Source of the DNA: SZUA-545 sp050297855
GTDB taxonomy: Bacteria > Campylobacterota > Campylobacteria > Campylobacterales > SZUA-545
DNA length: 64,000 nucleotides
Assembly (NCBI GenBank): GCA_050297855.1
Contig: JBNKTC010000006.1
Span: 62,001 to 126,000, forward strand
Direction of reading: 5' to 3'
Each line of letters begins with the position of its first letter. Position 1 is the first letter of the stretch. The position numbers and the translations under genes are program-made. Below, in pieces: positions 16,727 to 24,049 of this stretch. The notes under the pieces were generated by a model, which saw nothing but the letters and a program-made list of their open reading frames with translations, made no database searches and was not told where the DNA came from.

Positions 16727-16732
16727 TATAAT
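16727..16732 (+). promoter_or_regulatory. -10 box of the DUF4430-like gene
   Basis: TATAAT, 20 bp before the ATG at 16753, with an AAAAAAGG translation signal between. No -35 hexamer is visible. Confidence 0.55.
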
Positions 16733-16752
16733 GCGGCAAAAAAAGGTCTTTT

Positions 16753-17133
16753 ATGCGTTGGATGCTCTCTATACTCCTGTTTTTTTCTACCGTTTCGCTT
16801 TATGGGGATGAGGGGAAAAAACAGCTGCTCCGTGTGACGATCGATTACGGCCAGCTGCATCCGACCCGTACCGTGATGACAACCTACCGCAGCGGTGATA
16901 CGGCACTTGAGGTTTTACGCCAGGTTGCTATGGTGGGAATAAAAAAAGCGGGGAAGTATACGTTTATCACGGCGATCGACGGTATCGTGAGCAAGCCGAA
17001 GGAGACGGGGTGGTTTTACACCCTCGATGGAGAGCGTGCCGATAAGACCGCATCGGCGAAAAGACTCCATAATGCACAGGAGATGCAGTGGGCGTTTCGG
17101 CCTGACCACTGTCTCGCCCCCGGGGATCAGTAG
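16753..17133 (+). CDS. Secreted DUF4430-like domain protein
   Basis: A 126-residue exported protein with a signal peptide (MRWMLSILLFFSTVSLYG). The mature domain has the beta-grasp-like pattern of DUF4430/transcobalamin-like domains: a first strand QLLRVTIDYG, then SGDTALEVLRQVA, and the characteristic TGWFYTLDGERADK. Such domains occur in surface and cofactor-binding proteins; the ligand here is unknown. The stop overlaps the stop of the convergent metallopeptidase by 7 bp. Confidence 0.75.
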   Translation: MRWMLSILLFFSTVSLYGDEGKKQLLRVTIDYGQLHPTRTVMTTYRSGDTALEVLRQVAMVGIKKAGKYTFITAIDGIVSKPKETGWFYTLDGERADKTASAKRLHNAQEMQWAFRPDHCLAPGDQ

Positions 17134-17633
17134 AGGGGGCCGAAGCTCTCCAGGTGGGTAAGGTAGAGGCGCAGGTCCAGTTCCAGTCTATGATACTCCG
17201 GTTCCATATGTTCGCATAACTGGTAAAATGCTTTGTTGTGCATCTTCTCCTTCAGGTGTGCCAGCTCATGGACCACGACTGTCCGCAAAAAAGCTTCGGG
17301 TCCTTTTTTCAGGCCCGACGCAATACGGATCTCGTTTTTTGCCTTAAGCCTACCGCCTTGCTGTCTTGAGACGAACGTGTGCATTCCCAGCGCGTCGTGG
17401 AGCGGGCTGATCTTGCTGTCGTAGCAGATCTTGCTCAGGGGCTGGGACTTGCGCAGGCAGTCACTCTTGATCCGGGTGACATACCCGTAAAGTGCCTTGT
17501 CCGTCCGGATATCATGGGGCAGCGGGTATTTTTGCAGGAGGTACTCCCCGAGCCTCTCATGGGTGATCAGTGTACGCACCTGCACAAGCAGCGTATCGGG
17601 GTAACCGGCAAGATAGGGGAGAGGATAGGGCAT
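17127..17633 (-). CDS. YgjP-like zinc metallopeptidase (M48/DUF45 family)
   Basis: A 168-residue soluble protein of the DUF45/YgjP family. The zinc-binding HExxH motif is present as VVVHELAHLKEKMHNKAFYQ, with a downstream third histidine in MEPEYHRLE. Members are annotated as metal-dependent hydrolases, without a settled substrate. The start at 17633 (MPYPLPYLAG) is preferred over the longer frame at 17708, because a leftward TATAAT box at 17653-17658 lies upstream of it and inside the extension. The promoter region is shared with the divergent DUF1456 gene. Confidence 0.85.
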   Translation of the reverse strand: MPYPLPYLAGYPDTLLVQVRTLITHERLGEYLLQKYPLPHDIRTDKALYGYVTRIKSDCLRKSQPLSKICYDSKISPLHDALGMHTFVSRQQGGRLKAKNEIRIASGLKKGPEAFLRTVVVHELAHLKEKMHNKAFYQLCEHMEPEYHRLELDLRLYLTHLESFGPLY

Positions 17634-17652
17634 CGGTCCGCTTTTTTGCCAT

Positions 17653-17658
17653 ATTATA
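17653..17658 (-). promoter_or_regulatory. -10 box of the YgjP-like gene
   Basis: Read leftward the sequence is TATAAT, 19 bp before the ATG at 17633. It sits in the short divergent interval before the DUF1456 gene at 17702. Confidence 0.5.
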
Positions 17659-17701
17659 GCCAAACCGGGTATGATACGCATCTGAATAAAAAAGGTTACA
17701 T

Positions 17702-18154
17702 ATGACACACAACCATGTAATAAAAGAGATCATAAAAGCTCTGGATATCGACGAAGCGACCCTGTTGCAGATTTTCCGCCTGAGCGACCCCGAGGTGACC
17801 CCAGAGGATGTTGCGGATCTCCTCAAAAACGAGGCGGAACCTGGATTTGTCCTTTGCAGCGATGCGGGGATGGAGCTTTTCCTGGACGGGTTGATCATCT
17901 ACAAACGGGGGCCGTCGGATAAAAAAGGGGAGTCAAAGCCGGTTAGCGCGATGAGCAACAATGCCATCTTGAAAAAACTGCGGATCGCCCTGGAGCTTCA
18001 GGATGAAGCGATGCTTACCCTTTTCGACTCCGTGGGGGTCACACTCTCCAAATCGGAACTGACTCCCTTCTTCCGCCAGGAGGGGAAACGAAACTACCGT
18101 CGCTGCAGCGATAAAATGCTGAGCAGCTTTTTAAAGGCCCTCTCCAAAGCCTAG
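17702..18154 (+). CDS. DUF1456 (YehS-like) family protein
   Basis: A 150-residue soluble protein made of two related halves of about 70 residues each: NHVIKEIIKALDIDEATLLQ ... LCSDAGMELFLDGLIIYKRG, and NAILKKLRIALELQDEAMLT ... RRCSDKMLSSFLKAL. This internal duplication is the hallmark of DUF1456/YehS. The function of the family is unknown. The ATG is preceded by AAAAAAGG. It is divergent from the YgjP-like gene. Confidence 0.88.
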   Translation: MTHNHVIKEIIKALDIDEATLLQIFRLSDPEVTPEDVADLLKNEAEPGFVLCSDAGMELFLDGLIIYKRGPSDKKGESKPVSAMSNNAILKKLRIALELQDEAMLTLFDSVGVTLSKSELTPFFRQEGKRNYRRCSDKMLSSFLKALSKA

Positions 18155-18196
18155 CAGGGGTGGGTAAAATAGGCCGCCGTACGCTGCTGTTTAGTG

Positions 18197-18227
18197 TGAT
18201 CTCCTGTCAAAGATTTTCAGGAGGCTC
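18197..18227. other. Imperfect hairpin downstream of the DUF1456 gene
   Basis: CTCCTG (18201-18206) and CAGGAG (18218-18223) pair around an 11-base loop, and flanking GTGA/TCAC add four more pairs across a small internal bulge. No T-run follows. It may be a weak terminator or a leader structure of the small gene at 18335. Confidence 0.35.
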
Positions 18228-18334
18228 ACCCTCTTTCGGATATACCACAAACGAAACATTTTAATATCATAAAAATGACACCGGATAAGGGTACACTACG
18301 GGAATTTCAATTGAATTCTTTTTAGGAGTCACGT

Positions 18335-18436
18335 ATGAATTTTTTAATGAAGTGGATTTTTTTTGCACAACTTTGTCTGATAGCATCAGCCTTCGGGGGG
18401 AGTATCGTCTACACAGTAAACAGACTGGTCGTCTGA
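18335..18436 (+). CDS. 33-residue putative small membrane protein
   Basis: A short reading frame with good translation signals: AGGAG at 18324-18328, six bases before the ATG. The peptide starts MNFLMKWIFFAQLC and continues through one hydrophobic span (about residues 3-19) to a short charged tail ending NRLVV, so it would sit in the inner membrane. It is followed 59 bp later by a strong hairpin terminator. It matches no small-protein family I recognise. It lies in the only interval over 300 bp without a larger gene (18155-18600). Confidence 0.55.
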   Translation: MNFLMKWIFFAQLCLIASAFGGSIVYTVNRLVV

Positions 18437-18494
18437 TATTCTCCCCATCCAAAAGATCTAAACACGGGTATGCCTAAATTATGCTCGTTCTCCC

Positions 18495-18546
18495 CGGCAG
18501 TCAAAAAGTCACATTGGCCTATGACTGCCGCGTGATTTTTATTTTC
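18495..18546 (+). terminator. Strong intrinsic terminator after the small ORF
   Basis: A perfect 9-bp stem, CGGCAGTCA at 18495-18503 with TGACTGCCG at 18522-18530, encloses an 18-base loop and is followed by ATTTTTATTTTC. The orientation fits rightward transcription from the small gene at 18335, or from the DUF1456 gene before it. Confidence 0.65.
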
Positions 18547-18600
18547 GTCTCTCCTGTGCCTATCTCGCAGATTTCAAAGTCCCAATAGTGTGATCAGGCC

Positions 18601-19860
18601 TCAGGCCGTAACAGTCTGGTTCCGGCCGTTTTGCTTGGCTCTGTAAAGCAGCCTGTCTGCCCGCTCGAAGAGGGAGTCGACCGTATCCTCCCCGCTTCGG
18701 TCTGTGAGGCCGATGGAGCATCGGATCGGGTGATTTTCCAGTATCTGGGCCGTTTCGGTCGTTTTACGGATGCGTTCGGCGATCGAAAGGGCCGCATCGG
18801 CGGGGGTATCCGGCAGCAGGATGACAAACTCCTCGCCGCCCCAGCGTGCGCAGATATCTCCGTCGCGGAGATGTTCCAGGAGGATTTTGGCAAAACACTT
18901 TAGCACCGTATCGCCCTGCTGGTGGCCGAAGGTGTCGTTGATCGTTTTGAAGTGGTCGATATCGACGATCAGCAGGGAGAGGGAGGCGTCCTGGGTAAAG
19001 TGCTCGGCCAGCAGGGCATCGAATTTCCGGCGGTTATAGAGGCCCGTAAGGGAGTCGAGGCTTGAGAGCTCCTTATCGGTGATGTCGTTACGGATCGCCA
19101 TGTATTCGATAATCTCTCCCGCATCGTTTTGTACCGGGATGATCTCGGTGCTGGCGATAAACTCGCCACCCCCTTTTTTGAGGTTTTTGATCTTGCCGTG
19201 CCAGACCCTTCCCGTCTGGATACATTTCCACATCCCCTTAAAGAGGGCGTCCTTCATATCGGGATGGCGTATGAGAGAGTGGTCACTCCCCAGCAGCTCC
19301 TCTTTGCTGAACCCTGTCAGCTCGCAAAACGCATCCGTTACGTGGATGATCTTCCCTTTTGTATCGGTGATCGTCAGGACGACGTGCTCTTCGATAATAC
19401 GGTTGTGGACGTGAAGCTCTTTTTCACGTTCGCGCAGCTTTTCGGTATAGACCGAGAGGACACGGTAGAGGTTCTGGTCCAGGATCTCCATGACGTGGTC
19501 GATGGCGATATTTTTTTCTTCGCCGGTGAAGAGCAGGGAGATGATGGCGTTTTTAAGTCCGGTGCAGTTAAGAAAGACGTCTTCGACCGTCAGCCCCCGG
19601 TTGTAAAAAGCTTCGACCAGCTCGCGCATGATGGGGCAGTCGGGTGAGCTGTCCTGCCGCGAGAGCATCTGGATCAGGTTGTCAAGGACGGGAACAGCAA
19701 TGCTGCTTCGGTGTTCGTCCAGGGAAAGGGAGAGGCGTGCGACCAGTTCCAGGATATTGGGATTGGCACTCCACTCTCCAAGGATCGCTTCACGCCGGCG
19801 GAGAAGAAAGGTATGAAAGTTTTTTAGAGACACTTCATCATTTGTACATGTTAGGTTCAT
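18601..19860 (-). CDS. PAS-GGDEF diguanylate cyclase
   Basis: Makes cyclic di-GMP from two GTP. The 419-residue soluble protein has an N-terminal helical domain of about 140 residues (RsbRD/globin-sensor-like in pattern, identity unsure), a coiled-coil region EKLREREKELHVHN, a PAS domain at about 155-262 (DAFCELTGFSKEELLG, ending MAIRNDITDKELSS) and a GGDEF domain with DSLTGLYNRRKFDALL. The active-site signature is GGEEF near residue 347, and an RxxD inhibitory site (RDGD) lies exactly five residues before it, so it should be feedback-inhibited by c-di-GMP. A single-gene unit. Confidence 0.92.
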   Translation of the reverse strand: MNLTCTNDEVSLKNFHTFLLRRREAILGEWSANPNILELVARLSLSLDEHRSSIAVPVLDNLIQMLSRQDSSPDCPIMRELVEAFYNRGLTVEDVFLNCTGLKNAIISLLFTGEEKNIAIDHVMEILDQNLYRVLSVYTEKLREREKELHVHNRIIEEHVVLTITDTKGKIIHVTDAFCELTGFSKEELLGSDHSLIRHPDMKDALFKGMWKCIQTGRVWHGKIKNLKKGGGEFIASTEIIPVQNDAGEIIEYMAIRNDITDKELSSLDSLTGLYNRRKFDALLAEHFTQDASLSLLIVDIDHFKTINDTFGHQQGDTVLKCFAKILLEHLRDGDICARWGGEEFVILLPDTPADAALSIAERIRKTTETAQILENHPIRCSIGLTDRSGEDTVDSLFERADRLLYRAKQNGRNQTVTA

Positions 19861-19926
19861 TTTTTTAACACTTGCTTAATAATATATACTATATTACATC
19901 ATCAGCGTTAACAGAAAGTTAATACC

Positions 19927-20412
19927 CTATGTTTTATCGTGGCCGCCGCTTCGGCGCGGGGTGAGTTCATCCGCATTATTACCGGTGATATCGTAGGCCT
20001 GGCCGAAACCGAATACCGCTTCCCCTTTGTGCGGGAGCAGTTCGTAGAGGTTGAAATCTTTCATCGTCAGCAGCATCTCCAGCATGGCGGGGTCGAATCG
20101 CTCCTTAAAGGCCTCCATGACCGCCTTAAAGTCCGTATCGTCACGCTTCAGAGTGCGGGCGCTGCACTGCAGGACGGCCCGTTTCCTGGCAAAGATATTC
20201 TCGCACCGGGACTCGTCTTCGATAAAAAAGAGCGCGGCGTGGGGATCGTTTTTGAGGTTGCGTGCGTGGCGGGCGATATCGCTGATAAAGATGTAGAATC
20301 GTTTTTCATGCAGGACAAAGGGGGCGTAGCTGGAGAAGGGGCGCCCCGCTTTGTCGATCGTTGCCAGCGTGACACTTTTAAAGCCGGTGATAAAGGCGCG
20401 CAGATCGGGCAT
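19927..20412 (-). CDS. HugZ-like pyridoxamine 5'-phosphate oxidase-fold protein
   Basis: A 161-residue split-barrel flavin/heme-binding-fold protein. The N-terminal pattern KSVTLATIDKAGRPFSSYAP and IFISDIARHARNLKNDPHAA is typical of the PNPOx-like superfamily, and the C-terminal GEAVFGFGQAYDI matches the HugZ group of heme-degrading proteins of Campylobacterota. It is shorter than full HugZ, so heme oxygenase activity is uncertain. It follows the unknown gene at 20414 by 1 bp, so the two probably form an operon. Confidence 0.8.
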   Translation of the reverse strand: MPDLRAFITGFKSVTLATIDKAGRPFSSYAPFVLHEKRFYIFISDIARHARNLKNDPHAALFFIEDESRCENIFARKRAVLQCSARTLKRDDTDFKAVMEAFKERFDPAMLEMLLTMKDFNLYELLPHKGEAVFGFGQAYDITGNNADELTPRRSGGHDKT

Positions 20413-20413
20413 A

Positions 20414-20752
20414 CTACTTCTTCGAATCGGTCGTGACCAGGTCGATCAGTTCGACCATGCTGCAGCCGTTTTTAAGCAGTTTGCGCTTTTTTGCGTCCTC
20501 TTCGGCCAGGGTGAGGGCGTCTGCAAAGTCGTCTTTATGGATCGTCAGTTCGTACTTTTTTTTCTCTTTTTCTATCGTGACGTTCCCCGAAACCTTGGAC
20601 GCATCCATAACGACCCCCCGGGCACCCTTGGTAAATTCGCGTTTGATCAGGGCCTGGACCTTTTCATGGCCGAGGACTTCGCTGATGGGGATCTCCATGT
20701 GGATGTCGTTGTCGCAGATGACACAGTAGGTGATCGTAATAAAACCTTCCAT
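20414..20752 (-). CDS. Unknown conserved protein upstream of hugZ-like gene
   Basis: A 112-residue soluble protein beginning MEGFITITYCVICDND, with a CxxC pair near residues 10-13 that might bind metal, and a basic/acidic helical C-terminal half (DALTLAEEDAKKRKLLKNG). An AAGGAGTAGT site lies immediately upstream of the ATG. Its stop is 1 bp before the HugZ-like gene. I do not recognise the family. Confidence 0.7.
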   Translation of the reverse strand: MEGFITITYCVICDNDIHMEIPISEVLGHEKVQALIKREFTKGARGVVMDASKVSGNVTIEKEKKKYELTIHKDDFADALTLAEEDAKKRKLLKNGCSMVELIDLVTTDSKK

Positions 20753-20817
20753 ACTACTCCTTTTGGGCGCCCATCATACCATCTTTGGCTTTGGGAGAAG
20801 ATTTTCGGGGCAGGGTG

Positions 20818-21072
20818 TCACTTTTTTTTGTTGATCTTCTTGAGCTCTTTGAGGATATCCAGCGCCTCCTCCTCGTCCATCTCGCCCGCCGCGATGTCCT
20901 CCAGGATCGTCTCGAAGGTCGTCTTGAGTTCTTCGGTCTCTTCAAGCATCTCCACATCCTCCTCCTGGGCGATACCGTCGTCCACCAGTACGCGGAGTTT
21001 CTCTACAAAACGGCTCACTTCGGGAAGCAGCTCCTCTTCGACCATGATTTTCAGTTTTTTTGTATTGGACAT
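20818..21072 (-). CDS. Small acidic helical protein, unknown
   Basis: An 84-residue, strongly charged protein (many Glu, Asp and Lys) likely to be mainly alpha-helical: KIMVEEELLPEVSRFVEKL, then DVEMLEETEELKTTFETILE, ending in a lysine-rich tail. The ATG at 21072 is chosen because of the AGGAG site right before it; an upstream ATG at 21096 lacks one. The function is unknown. It is probably cotranscribed with the two genes downstream. Confidence 0.65.
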   Translation of the reverse strand: MSNTKKLKIMVEEELLPEVSRFVEKLRVLVDDGIAQEEDVEMLEETEELKTTFETILEDIAAGEMDEEEALDILKELKKINKKK

Positions 21073-21138
21073 CCGTCTCCTATAACTTTTTTTCATATTG
21101 TATCAAAAACACATCTGCTACAATACAATCGCAAATCG

Positions 21139-21161
21139 GGGTACCCAGGCTTAGGGTACCC
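21139..21161 (+). repeat. Hairpin in the leader of the 21179 gene
   Basis: GGGTACCC occurs twice (21139-21146 and 21154-21161), each itself a palindrome, giving an 8-bp stem with a seven-base loop (AGGCTTA) followed by ATTTTAAGG. It sits between a TACAAT box (21119-21124) and the start codon, so it is within the 5' leader and could regulate expression or attenuate transcription. Confidence 0.55.
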
Positions 21162-21178
21162 ATTTTAAGGAATAGCGG

Positions 21179-21505
21179 ATGTTTAAAAACAGCAGTGTCT
21201 ATATTATGATTAAACCCCACGTGGAGATCCCCGGACCCGTCTATGACGAGTTCGCCAAGGACAACTCCATCATCGAAGAGGGGTATGAAGGGATATTCGT
21301 CCACTTCCAGGGAGTCGTATGGGAATCGGCATTCAGTAACGTGCTGATGATCGAAGACTTTCTCGCACGGATCAACCGAAACGATTTTATGTTTGTCCGC
21401 GTCAGCTCCATGGAAGATATCGAAACGGCTGGAGGCTGGTCAAGCCATCCCTTCCGCCACTACCTCCCCTACAATCTTGTCGAGCACCTCGACAGCTTCT
21501 ATTAA
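21179..21505 (+). CDS. Unknown conserved protein
   Basis: A 108-residue soluble protein with a strand-rich start (SSVYIMIKPHVEIPGPVYDE) and the distinctive GGWSSHPFRHYLPYN near its end. No cysteine or membrane span. AAGGA lies 9 bp before the ATG. The leader carries the hairpin at 21139-21161. The family is unknown to me. Confidence 0.7.
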   Translation: MFKNSSVYIMIKPHVEIPGPVYDEFAKDNSIIEEGYEGIFVHFQGVVWESAFSNVLMIEDFLARINRNDFMFVRVSSMEDIETAGGWSSHPFRHYLPYNLVEHLDSFY

Positions 21506-21550
21506 TACCCGGGCGGCGGTCAGGCTCCGCCGCCTGAAACGGCATCTTGC

Positions 21551-21556
21551 TATAAT
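21551..21556 (+). promoter_or_regulatory. -10 box placed for a leaderless yigZ mRNA
   Basis: TATAAT followed by GCCTCT and the ATG at 21563. There is no ribosome binding site, and the expected transcription start coincides with the start codon. Confidence 0.55.
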
Positions 21557-21562
21557 GCCTCT

Positions 21563-22129
21563 ATGTTTACGATCCGAAACGAGATTCAGACCGAATACGA
21601 AATCAAAAAATCGAAATTCATCTCCCATCTTCTTCCCGTAGAAGCGTTTGAAAAACGCCTGGCAGAACTGCGCACCCTCCATCCCAAAGCACGTCATTTC
21701 GTCTCGGCTTCGCGCCAGATGAACGAATACGACCAGGTCGTGGAGAGTTTCAGCGACGACGGTGAACCCAAAGGCGTAGCGGGTATGCCGACGCTCAAGG
21801 TGCTGCAGGGGCAGGATATGATCAACGTCGCAGTGATCACCGTCCGCTATTTCGGCGGGATCAAGCTGGGTACGGGTGGGATGGCGCGGGCCTATGCCGA
21901 CGCGGCCAACCTGGCCCTGGGAGCGGCATCCCCTGAGGAGTATATCAAGCCCTACTGCGAGACCCTGGAGATCGCCTATAATGAGTTAAGCCGCCTGGAG
22001 CATGCGGTCGGCGGGTACGGGGATGTAGCCATCGAGTCACGGGAGTATGGAGCCGGGGGGATCGCAGTGCGCTTAAGCGGCCGTGAGGGCTCGGTCAGGG
22101 AAGTCGCTTCGGGCTTCAGGAATGAATGA
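21563..22129 (+). CDS. YigZ/IMPACT-family protein
   Basis: A 188-residue member of the YigZ/IMPACT family, proteins implicated in translation control. Family motifs are visible: SKFISHLLPVEAFEKRL, KARHFVSASR, the strongly conserved SDDGEPKGVAGMPTLKVLQG, and VAVITVRYFGGIKLGTGGMA with RAYADAA following. The C-terminal domain is present and the length is close to the usual 200. The start lacks a ribosome binding site and is 6 bp from a TATAAT box, so a leaderless mRNA is likely. Confidence 0.9.
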   Translation: MFTIRNEIQTEYEIKKSKFISHLLPVEAFEKRLAELRTLHPKARHFVSASRQMNEYDQVVESFSDDGEPKGVAGMPTLKVLQGQDMINVAVITVRYFGGIKLGTGGMARAYADAANLALGAASPEEYIKPYCETLEIAYNELSRLEHAVGGYGDVAIESREYGAGGIAVRLSGREGSVREVASGFRNE

Positions 22130-22165
22130 TATAATTAAATAAAATTATTATTATAAGGCAGGAAA

Positions 22166-23326
22166 ATGAAACGAGTTCTTATCGCGGGGGGCGGGTTCGC
22201 CGGGCTGGAAGCCGCCATCGATCTGAAAAAAGCGGGCTTTGACGTCACGCTGGTATCCAATCGCGATTACATGTACATCTATCCCGTTTCCATCTGGATC
22301 CCGACGAAAGAACGGACCTTTGATGAGACCTGTATCCCCCTCGTGGAGCTTCAAAAGGCCCACGGGTTTGAGCTGATTGTCGACGAGGTGACGGCCATCG
22401 ATGCGGCAGGGAAAAGCATCGGGCTTAAAAACGGCACTACCCTGTCATACGACTACCTGATCCTGGCGATGGGTGCCGGGAAGATGCAGCATGAGGGGAT
22501 CGAACACACCCTCTCCATCTGCGGGGAACCCAAGGTCTCCATGGAGATCGCCGACCGCCTGGAGACGCTGATCCGAAAAGGGCACGGAAAGATCGCCTTC
22601 GGTTTCGGCGGTAACCCGAAGGATACGTCGGCGGTACGGGGCGGCCCGGGCTTTGAACTGATGTTCAACGTCCACCACTACCTCAAAAAGCTGGGGGTAC
22701 GCGACCGTTTTGAACTCACCTTTTTCGCTCCGATGGAGAAACCGGGGGCACGGATGGGTGAGAAGTCTCTCAAGATGATGGAGAAGATGTTTGCCATACA
22801 GAAGCTGGGCAGGCGTTTCGGTAAAAAGATCAAACGCTTTGAGCGCGACGGCGTGGTCTTCGAGGACGAGAGCCGGCTCGATTCGCACCTGACTCTCTAT
22901 ATCCCGGCCAATGCGGGGCATCCCGTGATCATGGCGTCCGAGCTGCCGAAAAACGAAGCGGGCTTTGTCCGGATCAACGACCACTGCGAGGTGGAAGGGT
23001 GTGAAGGGGTATACGCCGTGGGCGACGTGGCAGCTATCGAAGGACCGCAGTGGCGGGCCAAGCAGGGGCATATTGCCGAGGTGATGGCGCGCAACGCCGC
23101 CTTTAATATCATCCAGAAAGAGAAGGGCAGCGACCGGCGCAAGGGATATATCGAGCATCTTAACATCCTCTGCGTCATGGATACAGGAAACGGCGCGGCC
23201 TTTGTCTACCGTGATGACAAAAAGGCACGGATGGTGCCGATGCCGCTCGTCGGGCACTGGATGAAAAAGGGGTGGGGACTCTACTGCCGCCTGAGCAAAC
23301 TGGGACGCTTCCCCCGTATTTTTTAG
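22166..23326 (+). CDS. SQR-like FAD-dependent oxidoreductase
   Basis: A 386-residue two-dinucleotide-binding-domain flavoprotein related to sulfide:quinone oxidoreductases and NDH-2. The N-terminal FAD motif is RVLIAGGGFAGLEAAIDL; YDYLILAMGAG follows, and the second FAD motif GVYAVGDVAAIEG is near residue 290. Cysteines that may match the SQR first and third catalytic positions are in SICGEP (about 119) and NILCVMDTG (about 334), but the middle catalytic cysteine is absent, as GGNPKDTSAVRGGPG lies there instead. The C-terminal amphipathic stretch would bind the membrane. Sulfide as substrate is therefore unproven. Confidence 0.8.
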   Translation: MKRVLIAGGGFAGLEAAIDLKKAGFDVTLVSNRDYMYIYPVSIWIPTKERTFDETCIPLVELQKAHGFELIVDEVTAIDAAGKSIGLKNGTTLSYDYLILAMGAGKMQHEGIEHTLSICGEPKVSMEIADRLETLIRKGHGKIAFGFGGNPKDTSAVRGGPGFELMFNVHHYLKKLGVRDRFELTFFAPMEKPGARMGEKSLKMMEKMFAIQKLGRRFGKKIKRFERDGVVFEDESRLDSHLTLYIPANAGHPVIMASELPKNEAGFVRINDHCEVEGCEGVYAVGDVAAIEGPQWRAKQGHIAEVMARNAAFNIIQKEKGSDRRKGYIEHLNILCVMDTGNGAAFVYRDDKKARMVPMPLVGHWMKKGWGLYCRLSKLGRFPRIF

Positions 23327-23416
23327 GCATATTACAGTGGTGCGCTGCCGGGTATCGAAAAAATATAAAGTATGTTAAGATTGTCGCAATTTTAGAATCA
23401 TTTGTCGGAGAGCGGT

Positions 23417-24049
23417 TTGGAAAAACTACTACAGGGAATATTCGAGTTTCAGCAGGATGAGTTTGAAAAGCACCGGGAACTGTTCCGGGACCTGGGCAAC
23501 AAACAGGAGCCCCATACTCTTTTTATCGGATGCAGCGATTCGCGCGTGGTCCCCAATATGATCACGCGTACGGCTCCCGGTGAGCTTTTTACGATCCGCA
23601 ATATCGCCAATATCGTCCCCCCGTACCGGAAGACCGAGGAGTATGTGGCGACGACGGCGGCGATCGAGTACGCCATCAATGTCCTCAAAGTCGAGGCGAT
23701 CGTGGTCTGCGGACACTCCAACTGCGGCGGGTGTAATGCACTCTTCCTTGAGGATAACGAGATGGAAGAGATCCCCCATGTCAAAAAGTGGCTTGAACTG
23801 GCCAGCGACATCAAGGAGAAGGTCAATGCCGCCGTCCCGGCCAACGACCTGCAGGCCAGGGAGTGGATGGCCGAGCAGCTTAATGTCGTGCTGCAGCTGG
23901 AGCATCTGCTCACCTACCCGGGAGTCGAGGAGAGGCTCGAAGACGGGACGCTGAGTATCCTCGGATGGCACTACATCATCGAGACGGGTGAGATCTACAA
24001 CTACAATTTCGAGAAGCGGAAATTCGAACTGCTGCGGGAAAATGACTGA
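23417..24049 (+). CDS. Beta-class carbonic anhydrase
   Basis: Interconverts CO2 and bicarbonate, useful for an autotroph. The 210-residue protein shows the zinc ligands C39, H100 and C103 (IGCSDSRV and VVCGHSNCGGC) and the Asp41-Arg43 dyad. The start is taken as TTG at 23417, because GGAG at 23407-23410 is correctly spaced from it; a TTG at 23402 is less well placed. No signal peptide, so it is cytoplasmic. The last 8 bp overlap the start of the polyphosphate kinase 2 gene, which argues for coupled translation. Confidence 0.93.
   Translation: MEKLLQGIFEFQQDEFEKHRELFRDLGNKQEPHTLFIGCSDSRVVPNMITRTAPGELFTIRNIANIVPPYRKTEEYVATTAAIEYAINVLKVEAIVVCGHSNCGGCNALFLEDNEMEEIPHVKKWLELASDIKEKVNAAVPANDLQAREWMAEQLNVVLQLEHLLTYPGVEERLEDGTLSILGWHYIIETGEIYNYNFEKRKFELLREND

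Noticed and set aside
18437..18600. Possible small RNA between the 33-codon gene and the diguanylate cyclase
   Set aside because: The strong hairpin with T-tract is best explained as the terminator of the upstream small gene; there is no separate promoter in between.
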